Below, one piece after another: positions 35,907-44,438 of a stretch of DNA of 64,000 bases (the stretch's first letter is position 1; each line of letters begins with the position of its first letter). Both the position numbers and the translations under genes were made by a program. Source of the DNA: Hyphomicrobiales bacterium (GTDB lineage Bacteria; Pseudomonadota; Alphaproteobacteria; Rhizobiales; Rhizobiaceae); the NCBI GenBank assembly GCA_900466605.1, contig UBMU01000021.1:62001-126000 (forward strand), read 5' to 3'. The notes beneath the pieces are model-generated. The model was not told the origin of the DNA, did no database searches, and was given only the letters and a program-made list of their open reading frames with translations.

Positions 35907-36686
35907 TCACGCAGGATGCTGTTGAACGCTCAAACCGCCATCCACAGTCAGGCAGGTAGCGTTCATGAACGGGCACTCGTCGGAGACCATAAAGACCGCG
36001 GCCATTGCAATCTCTTCAGGAGATGCAATCCTCCCTCCGGGATGAAGCTTCATCGTCTCGGCCTTCGCCGCCTCTGGATCGGCAAAGCTGTTCCAGTAGT
36101 CAATAACTTTCTGGGTGGCGACATACCCGGGCGCGAGCGCGTTCACCCGGACGCTCTTCGCCGCATACTCCAGCCCCAGGGACTTAGTCATGCCGAGAAG
36201 CGCATGCTTGGCCAGCGGGTATGGAAAGGTATGTGGAATGATCGTGAAGGCATGGGTGGACGCGATGTTGAGGATAACCCCGCCTCCTTGTTCGATCAGC
36301 CCAGGCAAGACGGCCTTCGAGCAGTTCCACGCACCTTTCAGGTTGATGTCGAAGCAACGGCTCCACTCGTCATCGGTCGTCTCCAGCGGTTCGGAGAAAA
36401 CGTTGACCCCGGCATTGTTTACCAACGCGTTCAGCTGGCCGATGTCGTCGGCAGCATGGCTGACAGCCTCGCTGATAGCGGCGACATCAGTGATGTCCGC
36501 CGCGTGTGCTGTCACTCGATAACCCTCTTCCCGCAGCTTCAGTGCCCCGGCGTTCAGTAGAGCCTCGTCGCGGTCGATAAGAAGTAGCCTGGCGTCTTCT
36601 TGGACGAACGCGCGGGCAATGGCCAGGCCGATGCCCTGTGCAGCGCCCGTTATCATGATGCGCTTGCCTGACAGCCGCTTCGACAT
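35907..36686 (-). CDS. SDR family sugar dehydrogenase (probable)
   Basis: A 259-residue short-chain dehydrogenase. ATG 36686 (MSKRLSGKRIMITG) follows GAGGAAAGG. Upstream codons would overlap the epimerase end. The cofactor motif is TGAAQGIG, NNAGVN is present, catalytic Ser lies in LNIASTHAF, and Tyr/Lys in YPLAKHAL. Set beside an aldose epimerase and a galactonate-type dehydratase, it most likely oxidises the imported aldose to its lactone, the first step of a non-phosphorylative pathway. The C-terminus (NATCLTVDGGLS) is normal. Confidence 0.85.
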   Translation of the reverse strand: MSKRLSGKRIMITGAAQGIGLAIARAFVQEDARLLLIDRDEALLNAGALKLREEGYRVTAHAADITDVAAISEAVSHAADDIGQLNALVNNAGVNVFSEPLETTDDEWSRCFDINLKGAWNCSKAVLPGLIEQGGGVILNIASTHAFTIIPHTFPYPLAKHALLGMTKSLGLEYAAKSVRVNALAPGYVATQKVIDYWNSFADPEAAKAETMKLHPGGRIASPEEIAMAAVFMVSDECPFMNATCLTVDGGLSVQQHPA

Positions 36687-36778
36687 GAGCCTTTCCTCTT
36701 CCAATTTCCTAATATTGCCACCCCGGCAGTTCGCTCTAATGGTCGGAGCTGTATTATGCCAATACGGTATGCCACCTG

Positions 36779-37669
36779 TTACAATGTTTCGGCCCACAAG
36801 CGGAAGCTTCCGGAAAGAGTCTCACCACGCGCGAGAGCCGTTAGTCCTCCAAGACCCGGTAGATTGTGCCCGTCAGCTAGGTGAGTCATCGGCTCGAAGC
36901 AGAAGTAATCGCGCTTGAACTCGGGATCAAAGGTCGTGTCCGATAGGAAAAGGAAGGCGTGCCGGAATATCTGATCGGCCTCCATGCTCAGAGCGACACC
37001 ATACTCTGGCCACGAAATTCTCCCGCGACCGTTCCAGTTTTCAAATCCGTTGTTGACCCACCGATGAGGCAAACCGGCAGCTGCGCTGAAGTCCAGGTCA
37101 GTTGGAATGTTTGTCTGCTCTCCAGGCAGCCATCCCTCAGCCTCCGTCCAGAACGCCTCGGCGCAAGCCTCAAGCTTGGTCTGGGGCGTCAGCGGAAAAT
37201 ATGGATGCCAGCCGAGACCGAATGGCAGTGTTTGACGACCGCGGTTTTCGACTTGCAACGCAACTGTCAGGCTGTCGTCGTCGAGGGTGAAACTTTGGCT
37301 GGCAAGGTACTCATAGGGCGTGGTCCCGCCACTTTGCTCGAAGCTCATTTCGATAAACGTTTCAGTTTGCCTGCCGATGTGCCAGCTAGCCTGCCAACCG
37401 TCTCCGTGAAGGTAGTGAGCGTCCCATTCGGTATTCGGGCGAAGGGTATACTCAACCTCCTCGAAGACAAATCTGTTGCCCGTAATCCGGTTTCCGAATG
37501 GAACAAGAGGAAAGCAAGATGCGTCGGGCGCGTCTGCATCGACGGTGCGTGCGGGTCTCAGCAGAGGTACTCTCCGGCCGTCGCCGTCCTTCCAAAAACC
37601 GAGTATCGATCCCCCGCGCGTGCTTACCCGGAGGGATAGTGATCCTGAACTGATATCCACGACAGTCAC
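36779..37669 (-). CDS. Aldose 1-epimerase family protein
   Basis: A 296-residue galactose-mutarotase-like protein that interconverts alpha and beta anomers of aldoses. Visible family residues are FPLVPFGNRITGNRF, HYLHGDGW with the catalytic His, LGWHPYFPL with the second His, and CFEPMTHLADG with the Glu near residue 267. It sits between the dehydratase (82 bases upstream) and the SDR (92 bases downstream) on the same strand. It would supply the anomer used by the dehydrogenase. Confidence 0.9.
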   Translation of the reverse strand: MTVVDISSGSLSLRVSTRGGSILGFWKDGDGRRVPLLRPARTVDADAPDASCFPLVPFGNRITGNRFVFEEVEYTLRPNTEWDAHYLHGDGWQASWHIGRQTETFIEMSFEQSGGTTPYEYLASQSFTLDDDSLTVALQVENRGRQTLPFGLGWHPYFPLTPQTKLEACAEAFWTEAEGWLPGEQTNIPTDLDFSAAAGLPHRWVNNGFENWNGRGRISWPEYGVALSMEADQIFRHAFLFLSDTTFDPEFKRDYFCFEPMTHLADGHNLPGLGGLTALARGETLSGSFRLWAETL

Positions 37670-37751
37670 AGCTTAGCCTTTGCACCTGGTCCATAGCGGT
37701 CGATCGACATACGGCTCAGACCCAGGCGGCCTGAGGCACTCGCAATCCCTG

Positions 37752-38900
37752 TCACCACTCAGCGAAGCTGCCATCCTCGTGGCGCCAGATAGGATTGCGC
37801 CAGCGATGTCCTTCCTTGGCACTCTCTATTACGTACTCTTCGTTCACCTCGACACCCAACCCCGGACCTTGGGGGATGCTTACGAAACCGTCGGCATAGT
37901 GAAACACCTCCTTATTGGAGATGTAGTCGAGAATATCGTTGCCGGTATTGTAGTGGATGCCCAGGCTCTGCTCCTGAATGAAGGCGTTGTAGCTAACCGC
38001 GTCGACTTGGAGGCACGCAGCGAGAGCAATCGGACCGAGCGGGCAATGCGGCGCGACGGCGACATCATACGCTTCTGCCATCGAGGCGATCTTTCTGCAC
38101 TCAGTGATGCCGCCAGCGTGGCTGAGGTCCGGCTGTATGATATCGACATACCCGTCCGCCAGCACCGACTTGAAATCCCACCGCGAATAGAGCCGCTCAC
38201 CCAGCGCGATCGGGGTAGAGCAATGGTTGGCGATCTCCTTGAGCGTCTCGCGGTGCTCGGACAGCACGGGCTCCTCAATGAACATAAGCTTGTAGGGTTC
38301 CAGTTCCTTTGCCAGAACCTTTGCCATCGGCTTGTGAACGCGACCATGAAAATCGACGCCGATACCGATGTGCGGGCCGATAGCCTCGCGGATCGTCGCG
38401 ATTGTCTCTACAGCCTTGTCGATCTTCTCGTTCGTATCGACGATCTGCATCTCTTCGCAGCCATTTAGCTTAATCGCTTTGAACCCGCGAGCGACGACGT
38501 CCCTGGCATTAGCGGCAACATCGGCCGGGCGGTCGCCCCCGATCCAGGAATACACCTTAATCTTGTCGCGCACCTGGCCGCCGAGCAGCGAATGGATCGG
38601 CTGCCCCAGAGCCTTGCCCTTGATATCCCAGAGCGCCTGATCGATTCCGGCAAGCGCCGACATATGGATAGCGCCACCGCGGTAGAAGCCGCCCCGATAC
38701 ATGACTGTCCAATGGTCTTCGATCAGGAACGGGTCCTTGCCGATGAGATAGTCAGACAGCTCATGTACAGCCGCTTCAACCGTGAGAGCGCGCCCCTCGA
38801 CCACCGGTTCACCCCAGCCGACAATCCCTTCGTCGGTCTCAATCTTCAAAAACATCCAGCGCGGCGGGACTATGTATGTTGTCAGCTTTGTAATCTTCAT
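37752..38900 (-). CDS. dgoD: D-galactonate dehydratase family enolase
   Basis: A 382-residue mandelate-racemase/enolase-superfamily dehydratase, the normal DgoD length. It removes water from an aldonate to give a 2-keto-3-deoxy acid. The barrel residues are visible: KLNGCEEM after the substrate Lys region, GVDFHGRVHKP with the metal Asp and catalytic His, FIEEPVLSEH and ALGERLYSRWDF with the metal Glu pair, DLSHAGGITE, and APHCPLGPIALAA with the catalytic His. The match to D-galactonate dehydratase is strong, although arabinonate-type activity cannot be excluded. It is the first gene of the minus unit. Confidence 0.9.
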   Translation of the reverse strand: MKITKLTTYIVPPRWMFLKIETDEGIVGWGEPVVEGRALTVEAAVHELSDYLIGKDPFLIEDHWTVMYRGGFYRGGAIHMSALAGIDQALWDIKGKALGQPIHSLLGGQVRDKIKVYSWIGGDRPADVAANARDVVARGFKAIKLNGCEEMQIVDTNEKIDKAVETIATIREAIGPHIGIGVDFHGRVHKPMAKVLAKELEPYKLMFIEEPVLSEHRETLKEIANHCSTPIALGERLYSRWDFKSVLADGYVDIIQPDLSHAGGITECRKIASMAEAYDVAVAPHCPLGPIALAACLQVDAVSYNAFIQEQSLGIHYNTGNDILDYISNKEVFHYADGFVSIPQGPGLGVEVNEEYVIESAKEGHRWRNPIWRHEDGSFAEW

Positions 38901-39088
38901 CCGTACTCTCCCTCAGCGCGTCGACGTCAGCTCAAACGCGGTTCTATGGCACATCGACGCGGCATTCCTCCCGCTACCAAGGCATGTAGCCAATTTTTCA
39001 TACAAAGGCAATTGACTGGTATGATAAATTGAAATAGTTCGTCTACATGCCAGGGAGGCATATTGTTTCCACCAAGAGGGAGAGAGAA
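38901..39088. promoter_or_regulatory. Divergent promoter region, dgoD / sugar ABC operon
   Basis: This 188-base region lies between the divergent starts and should hold both promoters and the GntR operator. It is A/T-rich near 38990-39040. CCAATTTTTCATACAAAGG and the nearby TGGTATGATAAA are candidate regulator half-sites, but no perfect dyad is visible. A strong purine ribosome site (GAGGGAGAGAG) precedes the binding-protein start at 39089. Confidence 0.5.
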
Positions 39089-40072
39089 ATGCGCATTTTT
39101 CGTGCGGCAGTTTTGTTCGGAACCGTGGCTCTGATGGCCGCAAGTTCGGCTTTCGCGGCTGACGTTAAGATCGGCTTCATCGTCAAGCAGCCTGAAGAGC
39201 CGTGGTTTCAGGACGAATGGAAGTTCGCTGACGTAGCAGCCAAGGAAAAGGGCTTCACGCTGGTCAAGATCGGCGCAGAAGACGGCGAGAAGGTTCAGTC
39301 AGCCATCGACAACCTCGGAGCACAGGGCGCTCAAGGCTTCATCATTTGCACTCCCGACGTCAAGCTGGGCCCCGGTATCGTAGCCAAGGCCGCGGCCAAT
39401 GACCTCAAAATCATGACGGTCGACGATCGCCTAGTAAACGCCGATGGCAGCCCGCTCGAGGATGTGCCCCACATGGGCATCTCGGCGACGAAAATCGGGG
39501 AGGCAGTTGGCCAGACGATCGTCGATGAGGTCAAGAAGCGCGGCTGGGACGCGAAGGAAGTAGGCGTAATCCGCGTCTCCTACGACCAGCTTCCGACTGC
39601 CGTTGACCGTGTGAACGGTGCCCTCTCCGTGCTCAAGGCCGCCGGATTCCCGGAAACCAACATCTTCGACGCACCGCAGGCCAAGACCGACACCGAAGCC
39701 GCCCTCAACGCAGCAACGGTCGTGCTCAACAAGAATGCCGGGATCAAGAAGTGGGTCGCAGTCGGCCTTAATGACGAAGCCGTTCTTGGAGCTGTTCGCG
39801 CCACTGAAACGGTTGGCATCCCTGCCGACAGCATGATCGGCGTAGGGATCGGCGGTGCGGATTCGGCGATCAACGAGTTCAAGAAGCCGACGGCAACTGG
39901 CTTTTTCGGCACCGTTATCATTTCACCAAAGCGCCACGGCTACGAAACCGCGCTTAATATGTATGAGTGGGTTGCCAACGGCAAAGAGCCCGAGAAGCTG
40001 ATCCTAACGGCTGGCCAACTCGCGCTGCGTGACAACTACGAGGCGGTCCGCAAGGAACTCGGTATCGAATAA
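39089..40072 (+). CDS. Sugar ABC substrate-binding protein (AraF-like)
   Basis: A 327-residue periplasmic sugar-binding protein. The signal peptide is MRIFRAAVLFGTVALMAASS with cleavage after AFA. The mature part begins ADVKIGFIVKQPEEPWFQDE, close to AraF, the L-arabinose (and D-galactose) binding protein. GFIICTPDVKLGP, VDDRLVNADG and GLNDEAVLGAVRA line the usual hinge and ligand regions. The start is set by GAGGGAGAGAG before ATG 39089. The ligand is inferred to be L-arabinose, D-galactose or D-fucose. The linked dgoD favours galactose. Confidence 0.88.
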   Translation: MRIFRAAVLFGTVALMAASSAFAADVKIGFIVKQPEEPWFQDEWKFADVAAKEKGFTLVKIGAEDGEKVQSAIDNLGAQGAQGFIICTPDVKLGPGIVAKAAANDLKIMTVDDRLVNADGSPLEDVPHMGISATKIGEAVGQTIVDEVKKRGWDAKEVGVIRVSYDQLPTAVDRVNGALSVLKAAGFPETNIFDAPQAKTDTEAALNAATVVLNKNAGIKKWVAVGLNDEAVLGAVRATETVGIPADSMIGVGIGGADSAINEFKKPTATGFFGTVIISPKRHGYETALNMYEWVANGKEPEKLILTAGQLALRDNYEAVRKELGIE

Positions 40073-40095
40073 TCATCTTCTAAGATGAATTTAGT

Positions 40096-40116
40096 CCGGC
40101 GGCTTTCTGTCGCCGG
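40096..40116 (+). other. Intercistronic hairpin
   Basis: CCGGCG (40096-40101) and CGCCGG (40111-40116) form a stem with a 9-base loop between the binding-protein and ATPase genes, with no T tract. Such hairpins often stabilise the upstream mRNA, giving more binding protein than ATPase. Confidence 0.5.
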
Positions 40117-40137
40117 GCCCTCTTATGGGATGCTGCC

Positions 40138-41670
40138 ATGCAGGACTTTCTTGAATTCAAAGCGATATCCAAGGGATATCCCGGCGTGCAGGCGCTAGCC
40201 GATGTGTCGTTCTCTGTAAACAAGGGTGCTGTCCACGGCCTGATGGGCGAAAACGGAGCGGGTAAGTCGACGCTCATCCGCGTTCTGTCAGGTGACCAGT
40301 CTGCCGATTCTGGGGAAATCAGGATCGACGGCTCTTCCCAGCACTATCGCTCAGTGCGTGATGCTTTCGATGCGGGCGTTATTGTCATTCACCAGGAACT
40401 TCAGCTCGTCCCCGAACTGACCGTAGCCGAAAATCTCTGGCTCGGGCGCTTTCCCGGGAGGGCCGGGGTTATCGACCGCAGCCGTCTTACGAACGTCGTT
40501 CGAGAGAAGCTCAGGGAGATCGGGATTGACATCGAGCCTAGCTCCAAGGTCGCTTCGCTATCGATCGGCGAACGCCAGATGGTGGAGATCGCGAAAGCCG
40601 TAATGGCGGACGCTCGCGTGATCGCTCTCGATGAACCAACGTCCTCGCTGTCTTCGCGGGAGAGCGAAATCCTCTTCACCCTGATCGAGCGCCTCCGCGC
40701 TCAAGGCAAGGTCATTCTCTACGTATCGCACCGCCTGGACGAGATATTCCGCCTTTGCAACAGCCTTACGGTACTTCGTGACGGTAAGCTCGCAGCACAT
40801 CACTCGGACATCGCCGCGGTTACGCGTGAGCAGATTATTTCCGAAATGGTCGGGCGCGAGATATCCAACATCTGGGGATACCGGCCTCGCGAACACGGTA
40901 ATGTCCGTCTTGAGGTCAAGGATATAGCAGGTAGCAAGCTCCGGACACCAATGAGCTTTTCGGTTCGCCAAGGCGAAATACTAGGCTTTTTTGGCCTGAT
41001 CGGCGCGGGCCGCAGCGAAATGACCCGACTAGTTTATGGTGCGGACACCCGGTCGCAAGGCACGGTCAGCATCGACGGCGTCCAAGTCGCGGCCGACAGC
41101 CCTCCGCACGCAATACGAGCCGGAATTGTTCTCTGCCCAGAGGATCGGAAGTTCGACGGCATTGTGCAAGGCCGCAATATCGAAGAGAACATGGCGATCT
41201 CCTCTCGCCGCCACTTTTCGCCGTTCGGCATTCTTCAGCCGAAGAAGGAAGCCGAACTCGCCGAGCAGTTCATTGCCAAGCTGAGGGTGCGCACGCCATC
41301 CAGGAAGCAGGACATCGTCAACCTATCCGGCGGCAATCAGCAGAAGGTAATCCTTGGCCGCTGGCTCTCCGAACAGGGTGTGAAGGTCCTAATCATTGAC
41401 GAACCAACCCGCGGTATCGACGTCGGCGCGAAATCGGAAATCTATGAAATTCTGTATGCGCTTGCAGCGCAGGGAATGGCGATCGTCGTCATTTCTAGCG
41501 AATTGCCGGAAGTGATGGGCATAACCGATCGCATTGTCGTGATGTGCCAGGGTCGGGTCGCCGCGGATATCGAGCGCGTCGACTTCGATGAACGGCGGAT
41601 ACTTGCAGCCGCCCTGCCCGATGTGGCCAACACCAGCGAACTCCCCAACCAGCAGGTCCAGTCGCGATGA
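40138..41670 (+). CDS. Sugar ABC ATPase, AraG-like (two NBDs)
   Basis: A 510-residue ATPase with two fused nucleotide-binding domains, as in all CUT2 sugar importers. NBD1 has Walker A GENGAGKST, signature region LSIGERQMVEIAKAV and Walker B VIALDEPTSSLSSRE. NBD2 has the degenerate P-loop GLIGAGRSEMTR, signature LSGGNQQKVILGRWL and Walker B VLIIDEPTRGIDVGA. This asymmetry is normal for the family. It overlaps the permease start by 4 bases (ATGA at 41667). Confidence 0.94.
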   Translation: MQDFLEFKAISKGYPGVQALADVSFSVNKGAVHGLMGENGAGKSTLIRVLSGDQSADSGEIRIDGSSQHYRSVRDAFDAGVIVIHQELQLVPELTVAENLWLGRFPGRAGVIDRSRLTNVVREKLREIGIDIEPSSKVASLSIGERQMVEIAKAVMADARVIALDEPTSSLSSRESEILFTLIERLRAQGKVILYVSHRLDEIFRLCNSLTVLRDGKLAAHHSDIAAVTREQIISEMVGREISNIWGYRPREHGNVRLEVKDIAGSKLRTPMSFSVRQGEILGFFGLIGAGRSEMTRLVYGADTRSQGTVSIDGVQVAADSPPHAIRAGIVLCPEDRKFDGIVQGRNIEENMAISSRRHFSPFGILQPKKEAELAEQFIAKLRVRTPSRKQDIVNLSGGNQQKVILGRWLSEQGVKVLIIDEPTRGIDVGAKSEIYEILYALAAQGMAIVVISSELPEVMGITDRIVVMCQGRVAADIERVDFDERRILAAALPDVANTSELPNQQVQSR

Positions 41671-42617
41671 CGTCTCTGAAAAAACTCCTCCTCGGCGAGC
41701 AAGGCCTCGTCGTAATCTTTGCCATCGCTTTCGCAATCGTGGCAGTAACGGTCCCGAACTTCCTCACCGAACGAAACATGCTGGGGTTGCTGCAGTCGGT
41801 CGTCACCATCGGCATTGTCGCCTGCACCATGATGTTCTGCCTGGCTTCGCGCGATTTCGACCTTTCCGTTGGATCAACCGTCGCGTTCTCGGGCATGATA
41901 GCGGTCATGGCCTCGAACGCCACCGGGTCTATTGTCATTGGTCTTATCGCCGCCCTCCTGTGTGGCGGTGCGGTTGGTCTGGTAAACGGCGTGGTTATCG
42001 CCCGGTTTCGGATCAACGCCCTTATTACCACACTGGCGACGATGCAGATCGTTCGGGGCCTGGCGCTAATCGCATCTGATGGCCGCGCGGTCGGTATCAA
42101 CGATCCCGGCTTCTACCAGTTGGCACTCTCGAAGTTCCTGGGTATCCCCACCCCTATCTGGGTGATGGCAACTTTCTTCGTGGCCTTTGGTTTCGTGTTG
42201 AACCGGACGGTCTTCGGCAAAAATACCCTGGCGATCGGCGGCAACCCGGAAGCGTCGCGTCTTGCGGGCGTCAATGTCTCCAAAATGCGTATTTGGATAT
42301 TTGCACTGCAGGGTTTGGTATGTGCCGTGGCGGGCGTCCTACTCGCCTCGCGCATCACATCCGGTCAGCCAAATGCCGCGACGGGGCTGGAACTGTCGGT
42401 TATATCGGCCTGCGTTCTGGGCGGCGTATCGCTCGCGGGTGGGCGTGCGGCCATGACCGGGGTGATCGTGGGCGTCCTGATCATGGGCATAGCAGAAAAC
42501 GTGATGAACCTCCTCAATATCCAGGCCTTCTATCAGTATGTTGTCCGCGGATTAATCCTCCTGCTCGCCGTGCTACTGGACAATTTGAGATCGGCCGCCG
42601 CTGGAAGGCGCAGTTGA
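41667..42617 (+). CDS. Sugar ABC permease, AraH-like
   Basis: A 316-residue CUT2 permease with eight to ten membrane spans. Family motifs are CLASRDFDLSVGSTVAFSGM, GLVNGVVIARFRINALITTL, GGNPEASRLAGVNV, and SACVLGGVSLAGGRAAMTG. It completes the araFGH-like operon: binding protein, ATPase, permease. A Rho-independent terminator follows 65 bases after its stop. Confidence 0.93.
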   Translation: MTSLKKLLLGEQGLVVIFAIAFAIVAVTVPNFLTERNMLGLLQSVVTIGIVACTMMFCLASRDFDLSVGSTVAFSGMIAVMASNATGSIVIGLIAALLCGGAVGLVNGVVIARFRINALITTLATMQIVRGLALIASDGRAVGINDPGFYQLALSKFLGIPTPIWVMATFFVAFGFVLNRTVFGKNTLAIGGNPEASRLAGVNVSKMRIWIFALQGLVCAVAGVLLASRITSGQPNAATGLELSVISACVLGGVSLAGGRAAMTGVIVGVLIMGIAENVMNLLNIQAFYQYVVRGLILLLAVLLDNLRSAAAGRRS

Positions 42618-42681
42618 GACCAGGTGGGCGCGCTTGGCCAGCCTCAGTTCCCGCCCCGACCTGGCTTAGGTTGATTGCAAT

Positions 42682-42711
42682 GGCCGCTCGACCGGAGCGG
42701 CCAATTCATTT
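42682..42711 (+). terminator. Terminator of the sugar ABC operon
   Basis: GGCCGCTC (42682-42689) pairs with GAGCGGCC (42695-42702) around a 5-base loop. AATTCATTTTT follows, the expected T-rich tail. Confidence 0.75.
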
Positions 42712-42830
42712 TTCGCGCGATCAGGTACTCGTTCATTCAGAAGTATGGTGAGCGAGGTAATTGGAAGATGCACTTCTCCCGCGCGTGTTTAAACGTCCTG
42801 GGTGGCGCGTAGGGTCCGGCGGGGCAGCCT

Positions 42831-42880
42831 AGCCCAGCGTAGTCCAGCGTAGTCCAGCGTAGTCCAGCGTAGTCCAGCGG
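42831..42880. repeat. Five tandem copies of a 10-bp unit
   Basis: AGYCCAGCGK is repeated head to tail: agcccagcgt once, agtccagcgt three times, agtccagcgg once. The period of 10 bp is about one helical turn. It lies in a non-coding region and could be a variable-number repeat or a set of protein-binding iterons. Confidence 0.85.
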
Positions 42881-43542
42881 AAACATGGTGGGAAACCCCG
42901 TCAGATGCAACCAGAGAAACGTGGATGTTCGCCTACGAACGATACGGCTCCACCCTTCGGCTCCGCATGCGGGCCCCGAAATCCTCCTCGACATAGCGCT
43001 TCCACTGCTTATCCTCACCGACTGGAAACCGGGTCTATGGATTTTCCTGTTTCATCGAAGCGTGTTGGTTCCGCCAATCCGTACAGGCTGGTTAGGCCAT
43101 TCTAAGTGACGCGCTGCATTTGGCTCGGCTTTCTAAAAGCGCGACTGATTACGTCGGGAACGTTGCTGGTTGAGGCAAGTGCGCCGGCTTTGTGGTATTG
43201 ATTGCCGTGCTCACGCGATGCTTACGTCGAACAGATCGAGTAGCCTTCCTAAGCGATCATTCTGAATTCTGAGCTTCTTGGCTAGTTCGGCCCCTAACCG
43301 CCCAACTCTGCCGTCGTGATGTACGCGTCTTGCTTTCTTAGGCGTCGACTGTTTCACCTCGGTCTGAATGTTCCGTGATTTGGCTCGGCGCTTCCTTTTT
43401 ACTGTCCAGGGTGAAAGCGAAGTTGGCCGAAATCGACGGCAAGATGGAAGAGCTGTGGAACGAGATCGGTACACGCGAAGCTCAAAATCCGCATTCGAGA
43501 CTGTGATCACGGTTTTATGACCCCTGGTGCCCACCCTTCTCT
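42881..43542. other. Gene-poor stretch
   Basis: About 660 bases. A minus frame through 43211-43420 gives a basic peptide (KRRAKSRNIQ, KKARRVHHDGRVGRLG, DRLGRLLDLFDV), and a short plus frame at 43409-43506 gives a coiled-coil-like end (KAKLAEIDGKMEELWNEIG). Both lack good starts and recognisable families, and they may be remnants. Confidence 0.3.
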
Positions 43543-43827
43543 ATGCAACCTCTCTCCCTATGCCACGCTGGCAGAACTTTCCCAGAGCAGCGCGGTTTCT
43601 CCGAGAAACTCCGTGGGTTTCCTATTGCTCCTGTCGACTTCTGTTCTTCCACCTACTACGAACAGCCAGTTGAAGCCGCGAATAGATGGCAGGGGGCTGC
43701 ATGGTTACTTGGTACCAAATTGTGTCTCATAGAGCACACACTATCTCTTCTTCGCTGCCAAGGAACGATTCTGGGCTTCCATCGGCTCTTCCTAGTGCTT
43801 ATGCCTCCAATGGAAGAAAATTGGTAG
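43543..43827 (+). CDS. Possible small protein, unknown
   Basis: A 94-codon frame from ATG to stop, 8 bases before a second small frame. It contains several Cys, Trp and Phe residues and a modestly hydrophobic C-terminus (LFLVLMPPMEENW). There is no recognisable domain and the ribosome site is poor. Listed because it heads a run of four tightly packed small frames. It may not be a gene. Confidence 0.2.
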   Translation: MQPLSLCHAGRTFPEQRGFSEKLRGFPIAPVDFCSSTYYEQPVEAANRWQGAAWLLGTKLCLIEHTLSLLRCQGTILGFHRLFLVLMPPMEENW

Positions 43828-43835
43828 GTTGTTGG

Positions 43836-44018
43836 ATGAAGGGTCTTTTTAATAGTGACCGAGCACAAGGCGTGGCGGCTTATGCCGTCATTATTGTCTT
43901 GGCCTTTAGCGCTCTCTATTTTGGTTATGGGGTTCACGGCCCGATTGACGGCGTTACCAAACCAATTGGCCATGCGCCAGAGAACCTACAAGCAACCAAA
44001 AGACCGAACGCCGGATGA
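43836..44018 (+). CDS. Small single-span membrane protein
   Basis: Sixty residues. A polar N-terminus (MKGLFNSDRAQGV) leads into a clear membrane span (AAYAVIIVLAFSALYFGYG), then a polar tail GPIDGVTKPIGHAPENLQ. The stop overlaps the next start as ATGA at 44015-44018, the signature of translational coupling. I do not recognise the family. Codon use is less GC-biased than in the flanking operons, which suggests acquired DNA. Confidence 0.4.
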   Translation: MKGLFNSDRAQGVAAYAVIIVLAFSALYFGYGVHGPIDGVTKPIGHAPENLQATKRPNAG

Positions 44019-44188
44019 TGAACAAGGCGAAAGGCGCCAGGAGAGCAAAGGCGTGGCAATCGATGCTTAAAGGCATCAACTGGCTTGACGCGCTATATCT
44101 CCTATCAGCCGGGGTTGCCGTGGCAGTCGCCTACCACCTTGGCTACGGTGATACGGCAGCGGGGAACGCACAAAGCGTGGGGCCATAA
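44015..44188 (+). CDS. Small single-span membrane protein, coupled to the previous one
   Basis: Fifty-seven residues, below the size at which ORFs are usually reported. A very basic N-terminus (MMNKAKGARRAKAWQSMLKG) is followed by a span (LDALYLLSAGVAVAVAYHLG) and a short tail YGDTAAGNAQSVGP. The post-span sequence YHLGYGDTAAG parallels YFGYGVHGPID of the upstream protein, so the two may be related. The positive-inside rule predicts an N-in, C-out orientation. ATGA overlap with the preceding gene. Confidence 0.42.
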   Translation: MMNKAKGARRAKAWQSMLKGINWLDALYLLSAGVAVAVAYHLGYGDTAAGNAQSVGP

Positions 44189-44195
44189 CAACCCA

Positions 44196-44438
44196 ATGGG
44201 CGGCTTGCCTCCTATCTCACAAAACGAATGGAGGCCGAAGACCCAGCGGTCATCGCTTGAGCTTGGCATTCTCCACTACCATCAAGCCTTAGACCGCTTC
44301 TTGGGGGCGATGCGAGAGCTTGCCCAGATGGCGGCACACTCCTGTGCAAATCATCGTGGATCTTCGATCCTACACACCTGGGTTTCCGAATTTTTTGAGT
44401 CAACCCAGGCGGCGCGCTACACCCGCAACGATAAATAA
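44196..44438 (+). CDS. Possible small soluble protein
   Basis: Eighty codons starting 7 bases after the previous stop. The predicted product is polar and helical (QRSSLELGILHYHQALDRFL, MRELAQMAAHSCANHRGSS) with no membrane span. Its spacing suggests co-translation with the two small membrane proteins. No family recognised, and the ribosome site is weak. Confidence 0.3.
   Translation: MGGLPPISQNEWRPKTQRSSLELGILHYHQALDRFLGAMRELAQMAAHSCANHRGSSILHTWVSEFFESTQAARYTRNDK

Noticed and set aside
38901..39088. A defined GntR operator dyad in the dgoD-sugar ABC divergent region
   Set aside because: TGGTATGATAAA and ATACAA half-sites are visible, but no symmetrical repeat recurs at the other promoters of the cluster, so it is not called as a site.
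42813..42880. Tandem repeat as a CRISPR array
   Set aside because: The units are 10 bp, contiguous and without spacers, and no cas genes are present.
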